Of a stretch of DNA of 64,000 bases, positions 44,781-55,320 are shown one piece after another. This DNA is from Ascarosepion bandense (Eukaryota > Mollusca > Cephalopoda > Sepiida > Sepiidae). A program made the translations under genes and the position numbers. Position 1 is the stretch's first letter; each line of letters opens with the position of its first letter. Location of the stretch: NCBI GenBank assembly GCA_037127315.1, contig JBBBDQ010001275.1:553501-617500 (forward strand), read 5' to 3'. The notes beneath the pieces were generated by a model, which saw only the letters and a list, made by a program, of their open reading frames with translations, did not search any database and was not told where the DNA came from.

Positions 44781-44904
44781 CAACAGACTTCACCTAATTG
44801 GCTTTACTCTCTCAAATGATACGACTACATCGAATCCATGGCTGCAGGTACTGCTATGAAGGTTGGTTTATTGTGTTGAGATGAAAAGTTTTACTTGTCA
44901 TAAT

Positions 44905-45940
44905 CTATTTTGCACATTTATAAATCTACCATTCATTTGTGCACTGAACACTGTTGCCATATCTGATCGGGTGCTCCTGCTATTCATCTTGAGGTTCTTG
45001 TTAGAATCCATCTTGCACATTTATAAATCTACCATTCATCTGTGCATTGAATACTGCTGCCATATCTGATTGGGTGCTCCTGCTATTCATCTTGAGGTTC
45101 TTGTTAGAATCCATCTTGCACATTTATAAATCTACCATTCATCTGTGCATTGAATACTGCTGCCATATCTGATTGGGTGTTCCTGCTATTCATCTTGAGG
45201 TTCTTGTTAGAATCCATCTTGCACATTTATAAATCTACCATTCATCTGTGCATTGAATACTGCTGCCATATCTGATTGGGTGCTCCTGCTATTCATCTTG
45301 AGGTTCTTGTTAGAATCCATCTTGCACATTTATAAATCTACCATTCATCTGTGCATTGAATACTGCTGCCATATCTGATTGGGTGTTCCTGCTATTCATA
45401 TTGATGTTTTTGACAAAATGCAAAGGAAGATCTGCAATATAGTTAATTCTGACTTAGCAGCCTGCCTTCAACCACTTTCACACGACCATGATGTGGCTTG
45501 TCTCTGTCTTTTCACACGACCATGATGTGGCTTGTCTCTGTCTTTTCTCCAAGTATTTTTAAAGCAACTACTCTGATGAACTTTGTTCTCTGGTTCCTCG
45601 ATCACATGTATTTACTTGTGCAACTAGATTGGCATCAAGATTCCACCCTTTTATTGTCGAAATAGTTAAATGTAACCACCTCTTCTTCTCTAACAGTTTC
45701 TTTTCTTGCACTTCCCATATCTGGAACTCACTACCGTTTGCTTACTTCCTTGATAGTTACAATCTCCAAAAATTTAAATGCAATGTCAATTGCCATCTTC
45801 TATCTACTTGATTCCCATCCATCTCTTATAATTTCTTGGATATCCTCTGTACCTTATTTTATTTCTCTCAATGCACCCCCAGTGCACCAGTGGTAGTCCT
45901 GCTTTGCTTAGGGTGAAATGATTATAAAAAACAAAACATT
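44905..45940 (+). mobile_element. LINE C-terminal end with 103 bp amplification
   Basis: Carries IYKSTIHLCIEYCCHI (repeated), then MQRKICNIVNSDLAA-like (45418-45460), ATRLASRFHPFIVEIVKCN (45622-45680) and SCTSHIWNSLPFAYF (45705-45750). The 3' end CAGTGGTAGTCCTGCTTTGC then TTAGGGTGAAATGATTATAA and A-rich tail is at 45890-45935. It is flanked by copies of one dispersed repeat. The frame is destroyed by the array and by other shifts. Confidence 0.8.
44912..45426 (+). repeat. 103 bp tandem array in a LINE, five copies
   Basis: GCACATTTATAAATCTACCA begins at 44912, 45015, 45118, 45221 and 45324, exactly 103 bp each. Each copy ends TTCTTGTTAGAATCCATCTT except the last, which passes into normal LINE sequence. 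103 is not a multiple of three, so the reading frame shifts in every unit. Confidence 0.95.
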
Positions 45941-45944
45941 GTGA

Positions 45945-46160
45945 GAGAACAACTAGATGAGGTGATTCTAGACATGGGCAGTCGAATAAGAACATAGATC
46001 CACGCACCACAGATAAAAAAAAAAAAGTGTTCAGTATGGAATTCCTTGTAGAGTACCCAGATTGAAATACACCTGATGAATTTTGGAGATCACATTGGCC
46101 AAAACATTGTGATCAAACAACAAAGAAGACGAACTGATGCAAGCTTACCACTGCCTTGCT
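45945..46160 (+). repeat. Dispersed repeat, right copy
   Basis: CTAGATGAGGTGATTCTAGA, CATGGGCAGTCGAATAAGAA, TATGGAATTCCTTGTAGAGT and AGATCACATTGGCCAAAACA match 44570-44730 with moderate divergence. Confidence 0.7.
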
Positions 46161-46253
46161 GATTATTTAAAATCAGAATATTATTTTAGAGTGGAAGAAT
46201 CTGTTTTTTTGAGATAATAATAATTTATTGCTACAAGTCTTACATTAAGCAAT

Positions 46254-46885
46254 CAGTCAGTCAGTTAAATGCCATTTGTGATACACGCCTTGGGTGATCA
46301 AGTCTCGAAAGAGATATGACTGACTGGGCAGAAGATTATTCCGCAATAGATTGCCATTATATTCTGTGGTAGACTGGTTGCCAACCAAGGCTATAGAACC
46401 CAATCTGTCCTGTTATTTGACTCATAGCTGGAGAGGAAAAGATGCATTATATTATTAAGTAGTAATTAGTGGGGGATCAATTTATTACTTCATAACAATA
46501 TAAAACTGATCCCCCACTTTATGCCCAGTAGAAGCTCTAATCATGTTTCCAACGATTATATTCAGTCAGTCAGTTAAGTGCCATTCATGATACACGCCTT
46601 GGGTGATCATGTCTCAAAAAAGATATGACTGACTGGGCAGAAGATTATTTTGCAGTAGGTTGCCATTACTTTCTGCACGAGACTAGTTGCAAAACAAGGC
46701 TATAGAACCCAATCTGTCCTGTTATTTAACCCATAACTGGAGGGAAAAGACAGATTAATACCTTTCCCAAGGGTATTTGCGTGTAAGTGCATGCAAGGAA
46801 TTCAACTTGAATTCGAACTTGGATTCTCGATTTCTTGTTCTGAGCCGATATCAACTGCACCAAGAGACACATCCACATTAAGCAA
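46254..46885 (-). repeat. Two tRNA-type SINEs around a small hairpin
   Basis: A partial copy (46254-46445) and a full copy (46563-46885) share CAGTCAGTTAA(A/G)TGCCATT, GGGTGATCA(A/T)GTCTC, CAAGGCTATAGAACCCAATC and CATAGCTGGAG. The full copy reaches the tRNA-related head (GATTTCTTGTTCTGAGCCGA then TATCAACTGCACCAAGAGAC). Between them, AGTGGGGGATCAATTT (46469) pairs with AAAACTGATCCCCCACT (46502), a separate short hairpin. Confidence 0.8.
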
Positions 46886-47089
46886 TAGCTGGGGGGGGAG
46901 AGAGGGATTCAAACCTAATCATAATTTGATAAACAAACTATAAATTATAATGGGGATGAAATTCTCTTTTACACTCACTGTATAAACTAATCTCCCATTT
47001 TATAGCCTATGAACTATCCATACATTTATATTTTAGAGAATGTAAATAAATTAAAAAGACATGCCTTTGTAGTTAATCAGTATTTCATT
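46886..47089. other. No recognisable feature
   Basis: G-run then AT-rich sequence; GGATTCAAACCTAATC could be a tRNA-like trace. Confidence 0.4.
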
Positions 47090-47250
47090 GAGTGATTGAC
47101 TCGTTTATTTTATAAGCTTATCAACTCTTTGCAGGTTATTTAAAGCCAGAAAATATTTTTAGATTTATAAGATTTCTTTTAGATAATAATGATTTTGTGA
47201 TTCAAGTTCTACTAATTAACCCATAGCTGGAGGAGAAGAGGTGGTTTAAT
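47090..47250 (+). repeat. Dispersed short repeat (TTATCAACTCTTTG family)
   Basis: TTATAAGCTTATCAACTCTT, GCAGGTTATTTAAAGCCAGA and TTAACCCATAGCTGGAGGAG. The best-preserved copy with 47775-47900. Confidence 0.75.
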
Positions 47251-47271
47251 ACTTTTCCAAAGGGCCACAAA

Positions 47272-47600
47272 CTCAGTCAAGTGCCATACATGAAAGACAC
47301 TTTGATCATGTCTCTTTAGATCCATGACTGACTAGGAAGAAGATTTTCACCACAGTATGTTGCCATTTCTTTCTGTGGTAAACTGGTTGCCAACCAATCA
47401 ATTCTGCTGTTCAACCCTTGAAATGAGAAGAAATAGATTAACACCTTTCCCAGGGGCATTTGCACTTAAGTAAATGAGAAGAAATAGATTAACACCTTTC
47501 CCAGGGGCATTTGCACTTAAGTAAATGTAACAAACTCAAGTGGAATTAAAACTCAACTCTCCAATTTCTCATTCCGAGCTCATATCCATTGCATTACAAG
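47272..47600 (-). repeat. tRNA-type SINE with internal duplication
   Basis: Runs from CTCAGTCAAGTGCCATACAT to CATATCCATTGCATTACAAG. The segment ATGAGAAGAAATAGATTAAC to TTTGCACTTAAGTAA (about 53 bp) is present twice in tandem near 47417-47523, nearly identical, so the duplication is recent. Confidence 0.8.
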
Positions 47601-47774
47601 GATATTTATGCATAAATAAATACAATGAACCCAACAGGAATTGAAACTCAGCTCTCTACTTAACAATTTTGTCAGGGCTGTAAACTGAGGATACGGTAGC
47701 TCCAGGCCAGATGTGGCAGCAATAATCCATTTTTGGTTCGATCTAACTCCTGCAAATATAAAAAGTGGCAAGAT
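47600..47774. other. SINE head trace and unassigned sequence
   Basis: AAATACAATGAACCCAACAG GAATTGAAACTC repeats SINE wording. The rest contains a 63-codon minus frame without recognisable domain. Confidence 0.45.
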
Positions 47775-47900
47775 TTATTAATTTATGTTTTATGAGTTAT
47801 CAACATTCTGCAAGTTATTTAAAGCCAGGAAATATTTTTAGGTCATAAAAATTTTATCTTTTGAGATATTAATAGTTTAGTGACACTAAACTAATATACT
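47775..47900 (+). repeat. Dispersed short repeat (TTATCAACTCTTTG family)
   Basis: TTTATGAGTTATCAACATTC, GCAAGTTATTTAAAGCCAGG and GAGATATTAATAGTTTAGTG match 47090-47250. Confidence 0.7.
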
Positions 47901-48052
47901 AATTAACTCTTAGCTGAGGGGAGAACAGGTGAATTCATACCTTTTTCCAGGAGTATTTGCATATAAGTGAATTTAACAAACCAAACTGGAATTGGAAATC
48001 AGCTTTTTCGATTAACAATTCCGAGCCACTATCCATTATACTATCTGTAGAT
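47901..48052 (-). repeat. tRNA-type SINE 5' part
   Basis: Reverse copy: TAGCTGAGGGGAGAACAGGT, GTATTTGCATATAAGTGAAT, AAACTGGAATTGGAAATCAG and CCGAGCCACTATCCATTATA. The last block is the tRNA-related 5' end. It lies directly next to the 5S pseudogene. Confidence 0.7.
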
Positions 48053-48054
48053 CG

Positions 48055-48174
48055 AAGTTTTACATCACTTGGTAATCCCAAGCGGTCAGCCATCGAGGTA
48101 TTGACGAAGCTCAAGATTGCTTAACTTTAGTGATTGCGCAGGAACTGGTGGTTCAACATGATGTGGTTGTGAGC
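48055..48174 (-). pseudogene. Full-length 5S rRNA pseudogene
   Basis: The reverse complement aligns over the whole 120 nt of animal 5S rRNA. On the + strand, AAGTTTTACATCACTTGGTA then ATCCCAAGCGGTCAGCCATC, GATTGCTTAACTTTAGTGAT and AACTGGTGGTTCAACATGAT then GTGGTTGTGAG. Differences in helix positions and in the 5' and 3' ends suggest a pseudogene. The internal control region block (AAAGTTAAGCAA) survives. In its own orientation it lies immediately 5' of the SINE head at 47901-48052. Confidence 0.8.
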
Positions 48175-48179
48175 CCAGA

Positions 48180-48485
48180 TGTGGCAGAAGAAGAAGTTAG
48201 GTATTTTCAGAACTGGTACAAATAACCAACTACTTTTCTGGCATCTTCAAAGAATGGTTCATCCAAAGAATTTTTGCTTGAGGCTTGGGATGGAATTTCA
48301 GTCTCAACAGGCATTCAAAGAAAACAGACTCTTTGGGACAAGAACTGTTTGTCATGACTGGAGAAAAGATAGTGGCAGCTTTAGTGGGTGACTTAAATCT
48401 GAGATTTCTACCCTCAATTATAACATTTCACAGATAGTGTCAATACTTTTTCACATTAATAGACTTTTCCCAAAATGCTTGACCA
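48180..48485. other. No recognisable feature
   Basis: A 70-codon frame (48179-48391) has no recognised domain. Confidence 0.5.
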
Positions 48486-48487
48486 TT

Positions 48488-48520
48488 ATACAGGGTGTCC
48501 CAAAAGACACTGAGGTTTTG
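48488..48520. repeat. mariner-type terminal sequence
   Basis: TATACAGGGTGTCCCAAAAG then ACACTGAGG has the CAGGGTG-CCAAAA-style end common to mariner-like elements. No second end was found nearby. Confidence 0.35.
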
Positions 48521-48524
48521 TTTG

Positions 48525-49110
48525 TTTGTTCAATGTTTAATGACCTATCAATCTTTATGAGATCATTTAAGGTAAAACAAATGTTTTTTTTTGGAACAAG
48601 TTGAATTGCTTTCCAAATTTTTTTTTGCTTTCTGCATTGTCTTGCTTTTTTAAACTATCCATTGCTTTCAAAGTTGTAGTTGTATTGTTTTCAAACTTTT
48701 CACCTGGTAAGTGTCAAAAATCCCTTTTTTGATTGTCTGATATTTAATTAGGGTTATATTTTTTTGTATAGTTTAACTTTTTTAAGAAAGGTCAAGATTG
48801 TATTGGGGTTTATTTTTTCAAGAAGTTCTTTTAAATTATAAACATTGTAAAGAGATTGCCGAATACGTGTTAAGTCACTGCAATCGAGTTGGAAGTGTTT
48901 TATGGTATAAGTTTCTTGACAAGCTATGCATTTGGAAGGATCTTCGGGTTTTTTTTAGGAGGAAGGAGTGAGTTATCTGTATGTCTCTTATCCGAATATG
49001 AGATAAAACCACTTCTTTGTGTGATTTTCTGGGTTCAGGTAATTGTTTCTTTAGGGTGGGTTTGATTTTAAATAGTTTGTTGTTGAGAAAAAGACACCAA
49101 AAAATTTCAA
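48525..49110 (-). mobile_element. Jockey-type LINE RNase H/C-terminal remnant
   Basis: Minus-strand frames across shifts read LSHIRIRDIQITHSFLLKKN then CIACQETYTIKHFQLDCSDL and TRIRQSLYNVYNLKELLEKI. These match the C-terminus of Jockey-superfamily LINEs (R-RIGHTRLTH-LL, C-C, HIL-C). The + strand start carries a short repeat of the TTATCAATCTTTATGAG type. It is a different LINE family from the main one in this window. Confidence 0.7.
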
Positions 49111-49180
49111 AATTAAATATCTCCTTTATCTTTTAAATTTCATAAATATCATCTATAAATATATATACTATATATATATA

Positions 49181-49890
49181 TACTAGCAGTATAGCCCGGT
49201 GTTGCTCGGGTGTAATGAAAGCTTTAAAACTAATCCATGGTCCTGGAGCTCAGATTCTTTGGACATTGGCACAAAAAACTAAAAAGCAATACTTGTTTCC
49301 AGTTAAAGCGAAACCGTAGACTGAAAGAAAAATGAATGAATGTAAGTCAAATTTTGACTTCCTGTATCGATATCAAATAAGTTTTTTCATCGTAAACTGA
49401 ATTTTGAAGGCTAAATAAGTCTTCTGAGTAAATGGTATCATGGCTGAGATTAAGAACTACAATTATACCTACTTAGAGCCAAACCCGAAGCAAAAACTAA
49501 ACAAAAAGGGCTGAAAAACTGATTTTGATCAGATCCGGTAGGATATTAGGGTATCGATTTCTAATATCAGAGTCAAATAAGTCACCCAAGGATAGAACTA
49601 CAACCTTGAAACTTCTGAATATCGTTTCTTATGTCTTTGTCTATGAGTGTATGAAATTTGATTAAAATCAAACCACTCCTTCTATAACCCAATTTGTTCA
49701 ATTATTGATTTTCAATATTTATCGGGGGTACCACGACACAAAACCTAGCTAAGAACACTCGCAGATGCTTAGAGTACAACTGTGTAAATTTTCAAGAAAA
49801 TCGGTTCAGCTGTTTCGGAGTCTATACGTAACGGAGACACACACACACACACACACACACACAAAGTTCCATTTATAAATAAGTTTAAAT
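49181..49890 (+). repeat. GCGTTGCTCGG-family repeat, full length
   Basis: About 710 bp from CTAGCAGTATAGCCCGGTGT to TTCCATTTATAAATAAGTTT, with (TA)n before and after. It includes TTAGAGCCAAACCCGAAGCA and CGGTTCAGCTGTTTCGGAGT. It is the best consensus source of the five copies here. Confidence 0.85.
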
Positions 49891-49894
49891 TTAG

Positions 49895-49898
49895 ATTC

Positions 49899-49944
<46 letters not shown>

Positions 49945-50775
49945 TATGGTCTTTATTATAATAGGGAGGATATATATACACAATTGAGTAAATTAGCTGA
50001 AATAACTGCTTCAGTTTTCTTTCTTTCATCATACACTCAGTTTTAGACCCACTGGAGTGACAGGGTGTAATCAATTTTTATTTTTTCTCAACTTAGGTCA
50101 TTGCAGTGGTGTGCAGTAATATGAATCTATTTTTGGAGTGTATGATGAAATTTGTTTGACTTTGCATCATCTGTGATAGCATCAGATTTTAATCCTGCCC
50201 AGACACTATTGCCTCGACTGTTGATTAGTTGTCTGACGACCATTGTTTGCAATGTACGTCACTCCAAGGAAGAGTATGTACATTGTCCTGCTGCATGCAC
50301 TCACTGGCAAGCCTTACAGAAAGATTTCCGATATTGTTAGTATCAGCTTTTCAACTGTTGGTCTTGTCATCAAAGTGAGAAAACAAACAGGATCCATCAG
50401 TCAAAAACGTAAAAGAAAATAAGAAGAGAAAAACAACACCAAGAGACAACATATACGTGATCAGGGAAAGTGGAAAAGATCCTAGGAAGACATTATTCAT
50501 TTTTGTTTCAAATAATTTGCATAAAGGTGTGTGTGTGTATGTGTGTGCGTATATATATATATATATATATTGCGAACGAAATTGGGTAACAGAACTGCTT
50601 AGAAGCTGTTAATGATTGTGTTAGCATGAAATACCAAACTATTGTGAATGAGGTACTGGCCTTATTCAAACTGGTAATGACAGCTTAGTTGCAGTGTAAA
50701 CCTCAGATGTACTCTGTGGTTGTTGAACAAAGAGACATGTGCCTCTGTTCATGCTATTCATCAGGGAATACTCAA
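49895..50775. other. (TA)n tracts and unassigned sequence
   Basis: TA tracts lie at 49899-49938 and 50550-50570. Frames at 49769-50074 and 50152-50340 are short and unrecognised. Confidence 0.5.
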
Positions 50776-50777
50776 AA

Positions 50778-50779
<2 letters not shown>

Positions 50780-50822
<43 letters not shown>

Positions 50823-50920
50823 AGAATAAAAGAACAAATAGGAAATGGTATCTCACTCTAACATGTTTCCCTTTTATTAAACCTTCTTCCAAGACCGAGA
50901 GACATTATACTTGTATGATG
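50780..50920. mobile_element. (TA)n plus Penelope-like end
   Basis: After (TA)n: GATAGAATAAAAGAACAAAT, CTAACATGTTTCCCTTTTAT then TAAACCTTCTTCCAAGACCG. The same layout, with AACATGTTTCACTTTTATTC then ACGCTTCTTTGAAGATC, is found at 24440-24480, showing one pLTR family. Confidence 0.6.
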
Positions 50921-51180
50921 GGATTTGGAATCAGTTATTATATAAAATTTCCTAAACTGGTTTTATTAAAAACAAATACGTACTCTATGTCTATTCAATG
51001 TATTCATTGTATTTTCTAAACTGCTAATAACCTTCGAAAATCCAGGTTGCTGCAGATACAAAAAATATTTAGACATCCATTCCAACAGAAGTATTTATAA
51101 TAAGAGTTAAGTCTGTATTCCTGCTCCACACAATAAAAATAATTCTATTTTTATAAAAGATGAAAAGAAAATGTAATCAA
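50921..51180. other. No recognisable feature
   Basis: AT-rich sequence that may be Penelope-derived. Confidence 0.4.
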
Positions 51181-51184
51181 ATAT

Positions 51185-51500
51185 TTGCAAAGAGGACGCA
51201 ATGGTTATTGGATTGGAGTGAAAAATCAGAGAACAGATTTTGAATTCCAGTTGAATATGTTGCATTCACTTACGCACAAATACCCTTCGAAAAGGTATGA
51301 ATCTATCTCTTCTCCCTCCAGCTGTGAAATGAATAGATGGACAGATTGGGTTCTACAGCCTTGGTTGGCAACCAGTCTACCACAGAAAGAAATGGCAACC
51401 TACTGCAAGAAAATCTACTGCCTAGTCAAAAGTGGATCGAAAGAGACATGATTGCCCAGGTGTGTATCATGTATGGCACTTAACTGAAAAAGTCAACAGG
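51185..51500 (+). repeat. tRNA-type SINE
   Basis: Head GTTATTGGATTGGAGTGAAA then TGAATTCCAGTTGAATATG (B box decayed), body CCCTCCAGCTGTGAAATGAA, TTGGTTGGCAACCAGTCTAC and end CATGTATGGCACTTAACTGA. Near full length. A second partial end follows to about 51570. Confidence 0.8.
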
Positions 51501-51579
51501 GATTTAGGTGTGGAAGCTGTGGAGAGACATGATCATCTCAGCATGTATCATATATGCCACTTGGCCAACTGAAATAATG

Positions 51580-52505
51580 AGATACTTATTAATTGTTCTA
51601 TGAAGTGATGTCTTGTCAAAAAAAGTCTTGGCTATATATGATATCAAGTGTTCCAAGGAAAGGGACTAAAAATAAATGGGTCACCCCAGACTTGAACAGA
51701 ATAAGATTGTAATGATCAGGGAAGCATCCTCTTGGGATTCAGTTCTAGAAAGCAGCAATTTATGAGAAGAAACAGCTCAAATGGAACTTACATCTTACCA
51801 ATGGTATACAAAGGGAATGAAAGTGGTTTGCTATAATGCATGTAGCATAGTGGGTCTTAAACGTGAAGGTTCATCATCATCATCATTCTGCAGCCTCGGC
51901 CGAGATTCAAAATCTTGTCAGTAGCTGAATACTTGATGCTTCGCTAGAACTACCAAGAGTGTTTTTATCGTGACACCATCACTAGATGGGTTGCCTACCA
52001 CGGCTTAAGAAAGGCCCATTCATCCTCATTGAGAGAAGGATATCTTGCACCAGTTTCCCAACCTGGTATTTTTTACAACCTCACGGTAAAAAAAAAGATA
52101 TACATAAACTACTACTTGTAGAAAACAGTAATTTTTGAAAGGATCTTTTTTTTCCTCTTGTTATAATGTCGGTTGCAACGCCTGTTCCTCTTTGGTTATT
52201 AAAGATATTATACATAAACTACTGCTTGTAGAAAACAGTAATTTTTGAAAGGATTTTTTTTTTTTTTTGAAGGTTAGACCTGCTGGAACTAAGGAGTGTC
52301 GTGTAGTTTGAACATTTTCCCCGGAAATAGTAATCAGTGAGAGGCTTGCAATTATTTGTCTATGGAGAAAGGTTTGCAGGTTGGAAAATAATTCATCACC
52401 CGCAAGGATGCAGTGAAGCTCTTAAAGTCTAATGAGACTGGAACATGAACATTAGGCATCTCCTGCATATATATGACAGCAATACTCTAGTTTAGGTCTG
52501 ATGCG
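51580..52505. other. Unassigned, with a short direct duplication
   Basis: ATACATAAACTACT(A/G)CTTG then TAGAAAACAGTAATTTTTGA AAGGAT and poly-T is present twice (52103 and 52211). The surrounding 900 bp has no recognised coding sequence. AGCCTCGGCCGAGATTCAAA (51893) stands out as GC-rich. Confidence 0.5.
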
Positions 52506-52509
52506 GATC

Positions 52510-52700
52510 TTGTTAAAGTAAGGGACAACAGGAGGAGTCGAGTACTTACTGGAGCAGTACAAGGAACCAACCGTTTTTCCAGCATTGAGCATAAAATCAG
52601 CATCCTCTATCAAGTATCCCCAGAAATGGGAATCAAGATAAACCTTTCCAAGACAGAATCTATGATCTGGAATTGGAATGAAAGCAGTGAGGATGTAGCG
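52510..52700 (+). mobile_element. RTE-like LINE RT scrap
   Basis: A frame reads LYQVSPEMGIKINLSKTESM then IWNWNES. It fits the segment after the RT catalytic block (a variant of GL-IN-KTK-M) common in RTE elements. Nothing else of the element is nearby. Confidence 0.45.
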
Positions 52701-53535
52701 GACTGGTCAGGCAGTTCATTACATTAATTTTGATTCAAAAAACTCACACAAGACTCATGCAAAAGAATAACCAATGTCAAATGTCACATAAAAGCATGTA
52801 TTAATAAAGGTATAATCAAACAACGTTGATAAAGAAAAGCATGCATTTAAGTAGGAAAGGTGGAATTAATCAAGAGTTGCCTCTCTTTGACTGCAAATTA
52901 ACAGTTCAGTTAAAACTGAATGAGAGTTCATGATAATTGCTCTTGTTATTCAACTATTGGAAAGTATGTTGTTGAAAGTGTGAAAATTATTATCAGCATG
53001 TGTGCGTGAAAATGAGTTTGATTGAAAGAGATTGGTGTGTGCCCAACTCTCATGGATCTTTTGGCAGTTGGAGTTTCACTGCTGAGATCAGGAAAAATCT
53101 TGTTTATGCAGGCAACTATTGGATCAAGATCGCTACACAGGAAAAAATCATTCATTACGTGCAACCAATTAGCGAGACAGATTTGGGGAGACTAAGGAAG
53201 ATTCTGTGTTCCAATCTTCTCCCAGAAGTGAACAAATCAGACTACTTGAAAATAACATGATACGTAAATTGTCCTGTAGTGAATGTACTGGTGATATATT
53301 AACCAATGATTGCTTGGCATTGTATGTGTGGTTTGTGTGATGCGTAAGTAGGTTTGCACAAGGATATCTAACCGGAATACATCATAAAAATTCAGGATAT
53401 GGAATTACTACATACTAATTTGTAAATACTTTTAAAAATTAAACACTTCTAATACTTGGCATATAGATCAGTATTGAAGAAAAAGCTGTATTACAAGTAG
53501 TTTCGCCCAATACCACACACTGCTACAAAACCAAA
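52701..53535. other. No recognisable feature
   Basis: An 86-codon frame (53000-53260) with GSFGSWSFTAEIRKNLVYAG shows mixed composition unlike simple repeats, but I do not recognise it and see no splice signals that clearly frame it. Confidence 0.4.
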
Positions 53536-53539
53536 ACGT

Positions 53540-54050
53540 CAACCTGAAAACTTAAGTTGTGTTTACTAATAGCCTCATCAGACCGAAATTTCCAAATTGA
53601 TGCCATGCATGACATTAAACCTGTTCAGAAAGACCTAAAGCATCAGCTTTATAGAACTGCTTCCTACAATCGATTGTGAAAAAAAGTTTTGAATGAGGAA
53701 ATCCTGGAGATCTTGGCAAAGATAATCTTTCTTTGAAGATTGTGAACTTCAGAAATAAAGAACAGTATGAAATAACAGGAACCACATCACTTGAGGCGAA
53801 CTTTCAACCGCAGCAACAACTAAAATGGATAGCACATGTAACGTGATAAGGAAATAATGGATAGCACATGTAACGTGATAAGGAAATAATGACATAATTG
53901 ATATCAACATTCCACACAATTTCCAAATAACAGGTCAGGAAGGCAACCCCCATCAATACTGGCAAGAGCGATCATAACTACTGGAGTTGAGAAACCTTTT
54001 TTCCTGAAAAATATTTTAAGAGAAAGATTTTATAAATCTCAACCAAAAAC
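53540..54050 (+). repeat. Dispersed repeat, copy 1
   Basis: 53800-54110 matches 58965-59240: CAACAACTAAAATGGATAGC, ACAGGTCAGGAAGGCAACCC then CCATCAATACTGGCAAGAGC and TTCCTGAAAAATATTTTAAG. A 35 bp piece (ATGGATAGCACATGTAACGT onward) is doubled at 53826-53895. Class unknown. Confidence 0.65.
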
Positions 54051-54059
54051 AGTTCTGGG

Positions 54060-55320
54060 TTCTTGATCAATGAATGTTAAATGTTTCCTTGTAATGAAAC
54101 AACTAATATTATTAGGATCTTGAATTAGTTCTCCCTGATATTTCATGAAAAGTAATGTTTTATTTACAAAAATTAGTAAGAAACGTGTCACTAAAAATAT
54201 TGTCCACCGCGAACCACTACTTTTTCCTATATTCTTCACAGCATTTGTATTCCATGTAAAAAAAAACAAAAAAAACAGGATGTCTTTTGAGGCTAACCAT
54301 GAGCTAACCAATGTTGGGTGGACAATGTTTGGTGAATATGGTAAGTGATTTAGGACTTCCCATTTAAGCATTTTCAAGAAGGTTTTCAACCATTTTGGCC
54401 TCATATGGACTAGCATTTTCATATTTCAAAATCACTTTGTTGTGTCTTTGTTTGTATTGCAGCCATGTCTTTCTTCAATGCTCAGCTCAAATGCATCAAT
54501 TGTAATTGACACTCATCTCCGGTGATGGTTTTGGTAGGTTTGGGCTGCTCCTAATAAACGACACCCAACTAATCCTCCCAAATGCAGAGCAGAAGCTTTG
54601 AAACATCGATTTTTGGCTTTGCCACCGATCTTGATCCATGGCCGGGCTCACCCCATGATCTTCTACACTTAAGGTTATCATAGTGTATCCACTTTTCATT
54701 GCCGGTCATGATTAGTCAGTTAAGTGCCATACGTGATACACGCTTGGGCGATCATGTCTCGAAAAACACATGACTGACTGGGCAGAAGATTATCCCGCAG
54801 TAGGTTGCCATTGCTTTCTGCGGTAGACTGATTGCCGACCAAGGCTATAGAATCCAATCTGTTCTGTTATTTAACCCATAACTGGAGGGAAGAGATGGAT
54901 TAATACCTTTTCCAAGGGTAATTGTGCATAAGTGAATGCTAGAAATTCAACTGGAATTCAAACTCGGCTCCCCGATTTCTCTTTCCGAGCCGACATCCAC
55001 TGCACCACAACACACATCCTTTACCACTGTTGAAGCTGTTCAATTTTTCGAAACTGTTGTGTGATTAGCTCTTAATGATTCTGTAAGTTCAGCTTGTAAC
55101 TGACATAAGTTTCCCTGAAGTAATGCCTCTAATTCGACATCTTCAAATTTTTTCGGTGCACCAAAGTGTTCTTTATATTCAACATCAAAATCATTATTTT
55201 TGAAGCATTTAAACCAATCTTTGCATGTTGTTTTTGACAGAGCATGGTCACTGTAAGTCTCAACAAGAATTCTGTGTGGTACAGCTGCAAAAACACTATG
55301 AAAAGCAAAGCATCTGAAAC
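54060..55320 (-). pseudogene. mariner-family transposase split by a SINE
   Basis: N-terminal part (55030-55320): RCFAFHSVFAAVPHRILVET then KTTCKDWFKCFKNNDFDVEY and FGAPKKFEDVELEALLQGN. After the SINE: MTGNEKWIHYDNLK, where family TGDEKWI has lost its Asp, then HGSRSVAKPKI and PKPTKTITGDECQLQLM. Last part: ENASPYEAKMV in place of the HDNARPH motif, and LNHLPYSPNIVHPTL with Asn for Asp. All three catalytic Asp positions are changed, and there are frameshifts and a gap of tens of codons at the SINE. Confidence 0.85.
54711..55018 (-). repeat. tRNA-type SINE inserted in mariner
   Basis: Complete reverse copy: AGTCAGTTAAGTGCCATACG, TGATACACGCTTGGGCGATC, CAAGGCTATAGAATCCAATC, CATAACTGGAGGGAAGAGAT and the tRNA-like head GATTTCTCTTTCCGAGCCGA then CATCCACTGCACCAC. 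Among the best-preserved members here, so relatively young. Confidence 0.9.

Noticed and set aside
48055..48174. An active 5S rRNA gene
   Set aside because: Changes disrupt conserved helices and no T-run terminator was seen right after its 3' end; only one copy with other repeats as neighbours.
53000..53260. 86-codon frame as a host exon
   Set aside because: Composition is protein-like but I recognise no family, and acceptor and donor sites at the boundaries are weak.
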